64,000 nt of DNA from NCBI RefSeq assembly GCF_008728855.1, contig NZ_CP042906.1:4577570-4641569 (forward strand), written 5' to 3'. A program made the translations under genes and the position numbers. Positions 40,514 to 49,800 of this stretch are shown here, in pieces (positions within the stretch are counted from its first letter, which is position 1; every line of letters starts with the position of its first letter). The stretch comes from Hypericibacter terrae (lineage in GTDB: Bacteria > Pseudomonadota > Alphaproteobacteria > Dongiales > Dongiaceae). The notes below the pieces were generated by a model that was given only the letters and a program-made list of their open reading frames with translations, had not been told where the DNA came from and searched no databases.

Positions 40514-42789
40514 CGCGCGACGCCAAGGGCCTGCCGACCCGGACTCTCGTCGGCTATGCGGACCGCTGGGCGGCAGCACCGGGCGACACGCTTTCGTTCA
40601 TGACCTCGAGTTTCGGGCCGGAGCGCTATCGCGCCGAGCTGGTGCGGCTCGCGGGCGACGTCTCGGCCCCCGGCCATAACGAGCGCGTCGTCGCGAACGA
40701 CGCCAATCGCGATTATCCGGCGCGCCGGCAGGAGATCCATGCCGGCTCCTACGCCGAGATCGCGGACAGCGCCGTGCTGCAGCGGCTCAAGAGCTTCACC
40801 GTCGCCCTCTTCGCCTGGCCGACGACGCCGGGCCGCGGCCGCCAGGCGCTCGTCGGCAAATGGGACGAGGCGAAGCGCGCGGGCTTCCTGCTCGCGATCG
40901 GCGCCGACGGCACGCTGACGCTCGAGCTGGGCGACCGGGAAGGCCGCACCGCCACGATCTCGACCAAGGCGAAGCTCCTGGCGCGCGAATGGTACTGGCT
41001 TTCGGCCAGCTACGACACGGTGAGCGGCGCCGTCACCCTGCAGCAGCAGCCCCTCGCCCACTATGCCAAGGCGACGGACCGCGCCGCGGTCGCGACCGAC
41101 ATCCATCTGGGGGCGCTCGCCATCGACAATGGCCGCCCGCTTACCTTCGCAGGCCTGGTCGAGACCGCGAGCGACCGCCGGCCGCGCGCCATCGCCCGCT
41201 ATAACGGCAAGATCGAGGCGCCGCGGCTGGCTTCGCGGGCACTCGACCCCGCGGAGACCGAGCAACTGCAGGGCCAGGATCTGCCGGCGAAACTGCGGCC
41301 GAGCCTGATCGGCTTCTGGGATTTCTCGCGCGGCATCTCGTCGACCCGCATCGAGGACCTTTCCGATGCGCGCCATCACGGGCTCGTCCGCAACCTGCCG
41401 ACCCGCGCGATGAAGGGCCACAACTGGGACGGCACCGTGCGCGACTGGACCCTGGCGCCCGAGCATTACGGCGCGATCCATTTCCACGAGAACGACCTCT
41501 ATGACGCCGGCTGGCAGAAGGATTTCGACCTGACGCTGCCCGCGGATCTGCCGAGCGGCATCTATGCGATGCGGCTGACGGCGGGCGAGGAGATCGAGCG
41601 CGTTCCCTTCTTCGTGCGCGCCAGGCCGGACGCCGCAGCAGGCAAGCCGCGCGCTTTGTTCCTGGTCCCGACCTGCAGCTACATGGCCTACATCAACGAA
41701 CGGCAGAGCTTCGACGGGGCGCTCGGCGAGCAGGGCGCGGGCCATGTTCCGGGTCTGGGCGCGGAAGACCTCTTCCTCAACCAGCACCGGGAATATGCCT
41801 ATTCCTTCTACGACACGCATGAGGACGGCTCGGGCGTGTCGATCTCCTCACGGCTGCGGCCAACTTTGAATGTGCGCCCCGGCCATTCGACCAGCTGGGT
41901 CGGACCCGGCGGCGCCGGGCCCTGGCAGTTCGCGGCCGATCTCGACATCCTCGGATGGCTGGAGAGCCAGGGTTTCGATTATGACATCGCCACCGACGAG
42001 GATCTCCATCGCGAGGGGCTGAACCTGCTGTCGCGCTATCCGGTGGTGCTGACCGGATCGCATCCCGAATATCACTCGACCCGGATGCTGGATGCGCTGC
42101 AGGGCTATCTGCAGCGCGGCGGGCGGCTCATGTATCTGGGCGCCAACGGCTTCTACTGGCGCATCGCCTTCCATTCCGAACTGCCGGGTGTGATCGAGCT
42201 GCGGCGCACCGAGGACGGCGTGCGCGACTGGCAGGCCGAGCCCGGCGAATATGTGATGAGCTTCTCGGGCGAATATGGCGGCCTGTGGCGGCGCATCGGC
42301 CGGCCGCCGCAGATGCTGGCCGGCGTCGGCTTCGCCGCCCAGGGCTTCGACGTCTCCTCCTATTACCGCCGCCGCCCCGGCAGCTTCGATCCGCGCGCGG
42401 CCTTCATCTTCGAAGGCATCGGCAAGGACGAGAAGATCGGCGATTTCGGGCGCGTCGGCGGCGGGGCCGCGGGCCTCGAGCTCGATGCGGTCGACCGGCT
42501 GCTGGGCTCGCCGCCGCATACGCTGCTGCTGGCGGCTTCCGAAAATCATTCCAATGTCTATCTGATGGTGCCCGAGGAGGTGACCAGCACGATCCCGGCG
42601 GTCTCGGGCGTCGATTGCGCGGGCGTGCGCGCCGAACTCGCCTTCTTCGAGACGCCCCAGGGCGGCGCCGTGTTCTCCACCGGCTCGATCGCCTGGGCGG
42701 GCGCGCTCAATCACGAAGCCGGCCGGAACAATGTCTCGCGCATTACCGGTAATGTGCTGAAAAGGTTCCTCGATCCGGCGGGGTTCTGA
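40510..42789 (+). CDS. N,N-dimethylformamidase large subunit
   Basis: A 759-aa protein of the DMFase beta-subunit family, about the expected 760. The N-terminal third contains a lectin-like beta domain (LVGKWDEAKRAGFLLAIGAD, WYWLSASYDTVSGAVTLQQQ). The C-terminal half shows RALFLVPTCSYMAYINERQ, YAYSFYDTHEDGSGVSISSR, FDYDIATDEDLHREGLNLLS, LTGSHPEYHST and LMYLGANGFYWRIAFHSE. In the characterised Paracoccus enzyme the mononuclear iron is held by two Tyr and one carboxylate; several Tyr and Glu/Asp candidates are present. It hydrolyses DMF to dimethylamine and formate. GTG 40510 overlaps the small-subunit stop. Confidence 0.9.
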   Translation: MTRDAKGLPTRTLVGYADRWAAAPGDTLSFMTSSFGPERYRAELVRLAGDVSAPGHNERVVANDANRDYPARRQEIHAGSYAEIADSAVLQRLKSFTVALFAWPTTPGRGRQALVGKWDEAKRAGFLLAIGADGTLTLELGDREGRTATISTKAKLLAREWYWLSASYDTVSGAVTLQQQPLAHYAKATDRAAVATDIHLGALAIDNGRPLTFAGLVETASDRRPRAIARYNGKIEAPRLASRALDPAETEQLQGQDLPAKLRPSLIGFWDFSRGISSTRIEDLSDARHHGLVRNLPTRAMKGHNWDGTVRDWTLAPEHYGAIHFHENDLYDAGWQKDFDLTLPADLPSGIYAMRLTAGEEIERVPFFVRARPDAAAGKPRALFLVPTCSYMAYINERQSFDGALGEQGAGHVPGLGAEDLFLNQHREYAYSFYDTHEDGSGVSISSRLRPTLNVRPGHSTSWVGPGGAGPWQFAADLDILGWLESQGFDYDIATDEDLHREGLNLLSRYPVVLTGSHPEYHSTRMLDALQGYLQRGGRLMYLGANGFYWRIAFHSELPGVIELRRTEDGVRDWQAEPGEYVMSFSGEYGGLWRRIGRPPQMLAGVGFAAQGFDVSSYYRRRPGSFDPRAAFIFEGIGKDEKIGDFGRVGGGAAGLELDAVDRLLGSPPHTLLLAASENHSNVYLMVPEEVTSTIPAVSGVDCAGVRAELAFFETPQGGAVFSTGSIAWAGALNHEAGRNNVSRITGNVLKRFLDPAGF

Positions 42790-42831
42790 AAAAGGATCCG
42801 CGCAGGATAAGAATCACAGCGTCCCCTCCCC

Positions 42832-42953
42832 GCGGTGCTCTCGCTGACGCTCGGCACCGCTGCCCCTCCCGCAAGGGGAGGGGCCGTGAAGCTCTCGACA
42901 ACTCAGAAGACTCACGCCCCCTCCCCTTGCGGGAGGGGGTAGGGGGAGGGGTT
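42832..42953. repeat. GC-rich REP-like elements, inverted pair
   Basis: Right copy: CCCCCTCCCCTTGCGGGAGG then GGGTAGGGGGAGGGG. Left copy: GTCCCCTCCCCGCGGTGCTC and, after it, GCCCCTCCCGCAAGGGGAGG. These form inverted relatives of one another and resemble the pair at 34540-34651. They lie between the DMFase and SulP genes. Confidence 0.7.
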
Positions 42954-43011
42954 TGCCGCAAACCATGACGGTCCATGCTAATGTGACTCCGGCCCGCGAC
43001 CGAGGTCCCGC

Positions 43012-44703
43012 ATGCAGCTCGAGACGATCTTTCCGATCTGGGCCGATCTGCGCGGCTACCGCCGCGACTGGCTCTCCCACGACATCACGGCGGGGCTCGG
43101 CATCGCCGCCATTGCCATCCCGATCGGCATCGCCTATCCGGCGATCGCGGGATTGCCGCCGGCGACGGGCCTTTATTCCACCATCTTTCCGCTCGTCGCC
43201 TTCGCCCTGTTCGGCTCCTCGCGGCAGCTCATCGTCGGCCCCGACACCGCCGCCTGCACCGTCCTCGCCTCCTCGCTGATCCAGCTCGGCGCGAGCACCA
43301 CCGACCAGCGCGTCGCGCTGGCCACCAGTTTTGCCGTGCTCGTGGGCATCCTCTGTCTGGTGGCGGCCCGATTGCGCCTGGGCTTCATCGCCAATTTCCT
43401 GTCGCGCCCGATCCTCGTCGGCTATCTCTGCGGCGTCGCGCTGTCGCTCTTCGCCGGTCAGATCGGACGCGTCACGGGCGTGGCGATGACCGCCCATGGT
43501 TTTCTCCGGCCCTTCATCGAGCTGGCGCAGCGGATCGGGGAAATCCATGGCCCGACGCTGGCCCTGGGCGTAGGACTCTTCCTGCTCCTGCGGATCATGC
43601 GGCGCTTCACGCCGCGTCTCCCGGGGCCGCTCGTCGCCGTCGCCGTGGCGATCCTGCTGTCCTGGCTGCTGGAGCTGCAAGGTCATGGCATCGCGTTGGT
43701 CGGCAGCATCCCGACCGGGCTCCCGGCCATGTCGCTGCCGCGTCTGCGCGACATGGCCTCCGAAGATGTCGCCCTCAGCACCGTCGGCATTCTCCTGGTC
43801 AGTTTCAGCAGCGGCATCGTCACGGCGCGGAGCTTCGCGGCGCGCAATCGCTACCGCGTCGATGCGGACCGCGCCCTGGTCGGATTCGGCGCCGCCAATA
43901 TCGCGTCCGGCCTGTTCGGCGGCTTCCCGGTCACGGGGGCGGACTCGCGAACCGCGGTCAACGAGGCGCTGGGCGGCAAGACCCAGCTGGCTGGGCTGGT
44001 CGCCGCCCTGGCACTCGGCTTCTCCCTCTTCTTTCTGACCGACCTTCTCGCCTATCTGCCGCACGCGGCACTGGGCGCGGTGCTCGCCTCGGCGGCCGTC
44101 GACCTGTTCGACGTCCGCGCGCTGTGGCAGATCTGGCGCATCAATCGCATCGAGTTCGTCTTCGCGCTCCTCGCCATCCTGGGCGTGATCCTTTTCGGCG
44201 TGCTCGAGGGCGTGCTGGTGGCCATCTTCGCGACGCTGATCTGGCTGATCGGCGCCGCCGCCCAGCCGCGCGACGCCCTGCTCGGCCGGATCGCGGGCCG
44301 TGACGGCTTCTACAAGCTCCATCGCTATCCGGACGCCGAGCCGATCCCGGGGCTCACCGTCTATCTGCTCGAAGGGCCGATCGTGTTCTTCAACGCCGAT
44401 CGCCTGCAGAACCGGATCCGGTGGATCGTGGACCGCCTCCCGGTCGCCACGCAGTATTTCGTCCTCGACGCCGGCGCCATCAACTATGTGGATGGAACCG
44501 GCGCCATCGCGCTCAGCGAAATCGCCGACGAACTCCTGCGGCGCGGCATCAAGTTCGCCGTGGTGGACCTGCACCACAAGCCCCGGCAGCTCCTCAAGCG
44601 CGCGGGCTTCTTCGTCCAGATCGGCCGCGACCATGTATTCGACCGGCTCGAGGATGCGGTGGCGGCGCTGGCGCCCGGTGGGACGTCCGCTCCCGCGAGC
44701 TGA
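43012..44703 (+). CDS. SulP-family anion transporter with STAS domain
   Basis: A 563-aa SulP/SLC26-type transporter. About 10-14 membrane segments span residues 20-420 (ITAGLGIAAIAIPIGIAYPA, LPPATGLYSTIFPLV, GGFPVTGADSRTAVNEALGG). The C-terminal STAS domain covers residues ~435-550 and includes FVLDAGAINYVDGTGAIALSE. Such proteins take up sulfate, bicarbonate, C4-dicarboxylates or other anions; the substrate is not readable. It is convergent with the acyl-CoA dehydrogenase, 9 bases between stops. Confidence 0.92.
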   Translation: MQLETIFPIWADLRGYRRDWLSHDITAGLGIAAIAIPIGIAYPAIAGLPPATGLYSTIFPLVAFALFGSSRQLIVGPDTAACTVLASSLIQLGASTTDQRVALATSFAVLVGILCLVAARLRLGFIANFLSRPILVGYLCGVALSLFAGQIGRVTGVAMTAHGFLRPFIELAQRIGEIHGPTLALGVGLFLLLRIMRRFTPRLPGPLVAVAVAILLSWLLELQGHGIALVGSIPTGLPAMSLPRLRDMASEDVALSTVGILLVSFSSGIVTARSFAARNRYRVDADRALVGFGAANIASGLFGGFPVTGADSRTAVNEALGGKTQLAGLVAALALGFSLFFLTDLLAYLPHAALGAVLASAAVDLFDVRALWQIWRINRIEFVFALLAILGVILFGVLEGVLVAIFATLIWLIGAAAQPRDALLGRIAGRDGFYKLHRYPDAEPIPGLTVYLLEGPIVFFNADRLQNRIRWIVDRLPVATQYFVLDAGAINYVDGTGAIALSEIADELLRRGIKFAVVDLHHKPRQLLKRAGFFVQIGRDHVFDRLEDAVAALAPGGTSAPAS

Positions 44704-44712
44704 CGGCGTCGG

Positions 44713-45912
44713 CTAACCCCACTTCCAGAAATCGTTCCCCGCCTTCGTCAACTCCTGCGACAGCACCATGCGATGGACCTCGGAGGCGCCGTCCACCAGC
44801 CGCGCCTGGCGGGCATAGCGGTAGATCCATTCGAGGATCGTGTCCTTGGAATAGCCTCTGGCGCCGCAGAGCTGGATCGCGGTGTCGACCGATTTGTGCA
44901 GGACGTCGGCGACGGCGACCTTGGCCATCGAGACTTCCTTGCGCGCCTTGCCGGTCCGCTCCAGCGTCCAGGCGGCATGCATGGTGAGGAGCCGGCCGAT
45001 CTGGATTTCCATGGCGGCACCGCCCAGCATCATCTGCACCGATTCGTGATCCTTGAGCGCGGCGCCGAAGGCCTGGCGCTCGGCGACATAGCCGGCGGCG
45101 ATCTCCAGCGCACGCTTGGACAGGCCCAGCCAGCGCATGCAATGGGTGAGACGCGCGGTCGAGAGGCGGATCTGCGTCGCCTTCAGCCCCTCCCCCACCT
45201 CCATGAGGCGGTTCTCGTCGGGAATCTCGAGCCCGTCATACTCGATCTCGCAATGGCCGCCATGTTCCTCCGGCCCCATGATCGGGATGCGGCGCAGGAT
45301 GCGCCAGCCCGGATCCTTCGCGTGATGCAGGAAGGCGGTGAGGCCGCGGCGCGCATCGTCGGAGGTGCGCGCGATCAGGATGAAATGCTCGGCCCCTTGG
45401 GCGCCGGTGATGAACCATTTGCGCCCCCGCACGATCCAGCGGTCGCCCTTCTTCTCGGCCCGCGTCAGCATCATGCCGCCGGGATCGGAGCCCGAGCCCG
45501 GCGCCGGCTCGGTCATGACGAAGGAGGAGCGCAGCCTGCCTTCGACGATCGGTCTTAGCCATTTTTCCTGCTGGTCGGGCCGCGCGACCTTTTCCAGGAG
45601 GATCATGTTGCCATCGTCGGGGGCGGCGCAGTTGAAGGCGACGGCGCCGAAGATCGAGCGCCCCATCTCCTCGTAGCAGGCGGCCATGCCGGTGACCGGC
45701 AGGCCCTGGCCGCCCAGCCGCCTCGGCATCTGCAGCGCCCAGAGACCCTCCGCGCGCGCCTTCTGGCGCAAGCTCGCCAGCCGGTCCTCGCGGACGTTCT
45801 CATGCGCGTCATAGGCGCTGGGATCAGCCTCGACCGGGATGATGTGATCCTCGACGAAGGCACGGATGCGGCGGCGGTAATCCTCGATCTCGGGGCTGAG
45901 GGCGAAATCCAT
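44713..45912 (-). CDS. Acyl-CoA dehydrogenase family protein
   Basis: A 399-aa flavoprotein of the acyl-CoA dehydrogenase family. Segments include SSFVMTEPAPGSGSDP (substrate/FAD loop), GRKWFITGAQGAEHFILIAR, RLTHCMRWLGLSKRALEIAA, YVAERQAFGAALKDHESVQM and the C-terminal LCGARGYSKDTILEWIYRYA, which is the region of the active-site acid and FAD contact. It oxidises an acyl-CoA to the 2-enoyl-CoA and passes electrons to ETF. ATG 45912 (MDFALSPEIEDYR) is the family-like start; a longer upstream frame overlaps the divergent methyltransferase promoter. Confidence 0.92.
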   Translation of the reverse strand: MDFALSPEIEDYRRRIRAFVEDHIIPVEADPSAYDAHENVREDRLASLRQKARAEGLWALQMPRRLGGQGLPVTGMAACYEEMGRSIFGAVAFNCAAPDDGNMILLEKVARPDQQEKWLRPIVEGRLRSSFVMTEPAPGSGSDPGGMMLTRAEKKGDRWIVRGRKWFITGAQGAEHFILIARTSDDARRGLTAFLHHAKDPGWRILRRIPIMGPEEHGGHCEIEYDGLEIPDENRLMEVGEGLKATQIRLSTARLTHCMRWLGLSKRALEIAAGYVAERQAFGAALKDHESVQMMLGGAAMEIQIGRLLTMHAAWTLERTGKARKEVSMAKVAVADVLHKSVDTAIQLCGARGYSKDTILEWIYRYARQARLVDGASEVHRMVLSQELTKAGNDFWKWG

Positions 45913-46021
45913 CGATAGGGGTCCTTGGGCAGAAGGGGCGCGGATGATAGCAAGCTGGCCTGGTCGGATCGACCTGCCTAATCTGCTCTTCTCTGCCGTG
46001 GAAACCCTCGAGAGCGACCGC

Positions 46022-46828
46022 ATGACCATGGATCGCGACGCTGCCATCGATCCGGGGCGGACCATCGATTGGAGCCGCACCAGCGCCGACTATGCGCAGC
46101 ACCGCCCCGGCCCGCCCGACAGCTTCTTCGCCAGGCTGCAGGCCCTGGGCGTCGGGCTTCCGGGGCAGCGCATCCTCGATCTCGGCACCGGCACCGGGCT
46201 GATCGCGCGGCGCCTGGCGAAGCAAGGCGCCAAGGTCGCCGGCATCGATATCGCAACCGGACAGCTGGCCCAGGCCCGGCGCGCGGCGGAAGCCGAAGGC
46301 CTCGCGATCGATTTCCGCGAGGCGCCGGCCGAGGATCCGCCCTTCTCCGATGGCAGCTTCGACGCGGTCACGGCCAATCAATGCTGGCTCTATTTCGACA
46401 AGGCGCGTCTCCTGCCGAGGCTGCGCCGCCTCCTCGCGCAGGGCGGCCTCATTGCGGTCAGCCATTTCTCCTGGCTGCCGCGTCGCGATCCGATCGCGGC
46501 CGCGACCGAGGCGATCGTGCTGAAGCACAACCCGGCCTGGACCGGCAAGGACTGGGACGGCGAGGTGCCGGTGCCGCCGGCCTGGATGACGCCGGATCTC
46601 GAAGTCCGCGGCTTCTTCGTCTATGACGAGGCGATTCCCTTCACGGCGGAGAGTTGGCGCGGCCGCATCCGCGCCTGCCGCGGCGTCGGCGCCTCGCTCG
46701 AGCCCGAGGCTGTCGCCGCCGTGGATCGCGACCTGGCGCAATGGCTGGCGGCCCATGCCGGCGAGCGCTTTACCGTGCTGCACCGGCCGGACGCGACGAT
46801 CCTGGGTTTCCGGGAGCCCGCGGTCTGA
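46022..46828 (+). CDS. Class I SAM-dependent methyltransferase
   Basis: A 268-aa class I methyltransferase. Motif I is ILDLGTGTGLIARRLAKQG, followed by VAGIDIATGQLAQARRAAEA, the motif after it IDFREAPAEDPPFSDGSFDA and NQCWLYFD. This resembles the Methyltransf_11 group (small molecules or ubiquinone/menaquinone-type). ATG 46022 and ATG 46028 both are usable. It is divergent from the acyl-CoA dehydrogenase with 109 bases between starts, and its end is 15 bases from the end of the convergent giant adhesin gene. Confidence 0.88.
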   Translation: MTMDRDAAIDPGRTIDWSRTSADYAQHRPGPPDSFFARLQALGVGLPGQRILDLGTGTGLIARRLAKQGAKVAGIDIATGQLAQARRAAEAEGLAIDFREAPAEDPPFSDGSFDAVTANQCWLYFDKARLLPRLRRLLAQGGLIAVSHFSWLPRRDPIAAATEAIVLKHNPAWTGKDWDGEVPVPPAWMTPDLEVRGFFVYDEAIPFTAESWRGRIRACRGVGASLEPEAVAAVDRDLAQWLAAHAGERFTVLHRPDATILGFREPAV

Positions 46829-46843
46829 AGGAATTCGTCGCGA

Positions 46844-49800
46844 TCAGAGCGTACCGACCGCGACATCGCCCGCATCGAGGATGCCGCTCGTAACCTGGAC
46901 GGTTGCGATCTGCACCTCGAAGCCGTTGCCGGTATTGCCGTCGGTATTGACCCAGAGTTCGTTGCCGTTCTGGAACTGATAGCCGCTGTTGATCCCGCGA
47001 TCGACGGTCGCGGTGCCGAGCGCGTCGAACAATCCGTCCAGATCGATCTGGTCCTGATCGTCAGCGTTGAAACCCTGGATCACATCCGTCCCGGAGATTG
47101 CGCCGTCACGATACTCGACGCGATCGGCCGAGGAATCGAAGGCGCCCAGATCGACAAGGTCGCTGCCGTCGCCCGGTGCGATGACGTTGGCGCCGCTGCC
47201 ACCCTGGATGGTGTCATCGCCCGCACCACCGAGGATCGTGTCGTCGCCCTCCAGCCCATTCAAGACATTCGCGACGGCACTGCCCTGGATATAGTCGGTC
47301 TGATGCGAGCCGCGGACATCTTCGATCGAGACCAGCGTGTCGATCCCGCCGCCGCTGTCGATCGCCGTCCCGGCTGCCAGTGTATCCAATCCAACGATGA
47401 TGGCAGCATCGCTCAGATTGACCGTCACGCCACCGGCTTCCAAATGGTAGCGGACCTCGTCAGTGCCGCCGCCGCCATCGAGCAGGTCGTTGCCAGCGTC
47501 GCCGCGCAGGGTGTCGTCACCGCCGCCAGCGTAGAGGACGTCGTCGCCGTCATTGCCGCTCATCCAGTCGCCGCCGACGATCGTATCGCCGCCGAGATCG
47601 ACCAGGTTGCTGCTGCCATAGATCGTGTCGTCGCCGGCTCCCCCGCTCATGAGATCCCGGTAGCTTCCTTCGACGGTCTCCGTTTCCGCCGCCGTCGCCG
47701 CTCCGCCGCCGGAGATCACGTCGTCGGTCGCCGTCGTGAAGTCGCCGGTGATAAGCTCGCTCCAGGCTCCTTGCGCGCCGCCGATCAGGCCGGTCGGCGT
47801 GAAGATGATAGAGATCGACGGGTCATTGCCGTACCACAGATTGTCGGCGCCCAAATCGGCCTCGACATGAGCGATGCCATGGCCGGAGCCCGCATATTGA
47901 TCCTCGATCCGGACCGAGCCATCGAGAGCCCAGTCATAGGTGGAATCGGCAACGCCCGCGATCCAGAGATCGTTGCCGTCGCGCCACCAATCGATGTCAT
48001 AGACATAGCTGTCCGGATCGAACTGAAGAACATCCGCTCCGTCCGCGTCGACGATGATGTCGTCGCCCTCGCCGGGGGCGCGGACGAACCAGTCGGCTCC
48101 CGCGCCGCCAAGCAGCAGATCGGCGCCGCCGCCGCCCAGGATCGTGTCGCTATCGCCACCGCCCGTCAGCGTATCATCGCCGAAGCCGCCCTGGAGCCGG
48201 TTGATGCCGCCGTCGCCCACCACATTGTCGTTGTAGTCCGAGCCGACGATCCCTTCGATCGAGACATAGGTATCCGTGCCGCCATAGCCATCGGCGCCGG
48301 CACCGCCGGCGATGATGCTCGCCACCACATCGCCAGGCGCCTGGTCGTAATAGACGAGATCGAAGCCGCCTTCCCCGTTCAGGATGTCGTTGCCGGCCCG
48401 GCCTTGCAGGATGTCGTCGCCCTCGCCCGCCAGAATGGTGTCGTCCCCACCCTCGCCGACCAGCCAGTCATGACCCCATCCGGCAACGATGCTGTCGTCG
48501 CCGTCGCCGGCCCAGACATTGTCGTAATACCCGCCATTCCCGAGGATCGTGTCGCTGCCGTCGGTCCCCGGCAAGAGCTCGGCATAAGCGCCCTGGTCGG
48601 TGCCGACCAATCCGCCCGGAGTCACGAAGACAGTATAGTCGAGGCCGGTCTGATCGAGATCGTTGTACCAGGCGTTGTTCCAGTAACCGAGATCGATCGA
48701 GAAGCCATCGATGGCGGCGCCGGCATACTGGTCCCTGACGGTGACCGAGCCGGTTTCGCCGAAGTCGTAGTTGCCGTCGACCGCGCTGCCGATGACCAGA
48801 TCGTCGCCGACGCGCTGGTAGTGGAAGTCGTAGTAGAACGGCCCTCCGGTGAAGGCGACGGTGTCTCCCGCCGTTGCATTCTCGATGGTGTCGAAACCGT
48901 CGTCGAGGTAGCCGGAATGGAGATAGACATCGGCGCCGGCGCCGCCATCCGAGAGATCGTTGCCCGCGCCACCGACCAGTGTGTCGCCGCCGCCCCCGCC
49001 CCCGAGGGTATCGTCTCCGCCGCGCCCCTCGAGCCGGTTGTTGACAGTGTTGCCGGTGAGGTTGTCGGCCTGCTCCGAACCGCGCAGGCCCTCGATGCTT
49101 ACATAGCTGTCGATGCCGCCATAACCATCGTTGCTGGCGCCACCGGTTAGAAGGTTGGCGACGACACCGACAGTGGCGCGGTTGTAATAGACGAAATCGA
49201 AGCCGTTGCCGCCGATGAGAAGGTCGGCGCCTTCGCGGCCTTGCAGGATGTCGTCGCCATTGCCGCCATTGACGGTATCGTCGCCCTGGCTTCCGACCAG
49301 CCAGTCATTGCCCCAGCCGGCGACAATGCTGTCGTTGCCGCCATAGCCGAAAATCTCGTCGTGATACCCGCCATTGCCAAGCAGCGTCTCGCCGCCGCCG
49401 GTGCCTTGCAGAATCTCGGCATAATCGCCCTGGTCGGTACCCGTCAACCCGGCAGGCGTCAAGACGGTCACGTTGCCGCTGCCGACGACGCTGGGGTCGT
49501 TGTAGAAGATCGCGTCGTCATAGCCGAGATTGATCGTGAAGCGGTCGATCGCCGCCCCGGCATAGTGGTTCTTGATCGTGACAGACCCCGTATCGGCAAA
49601 ATCGTAATTGCTGTCGACGGCGCTGCCGATGACCAGATCGTTGCCGATGCGGTCGTAGTTGAGATCGAAGAAACCGGAACCGGTGAAGATCACGGCATCG
49701 CCCGCGGTGGCATTCGCGATCGTGTCAAAGCCGTCGGTCATGAACCCCGAGTGGAAATAGAGATCGGCGCCACCACCACCGTCGATACTGTCATTCCCTT

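Noticed and set aside
5643..42953. GC-rich repeats considered as CRISPR
   Set aside because: They are scattered, palindromic and mostly in inverted pairs, without regular spacers or cas genes.
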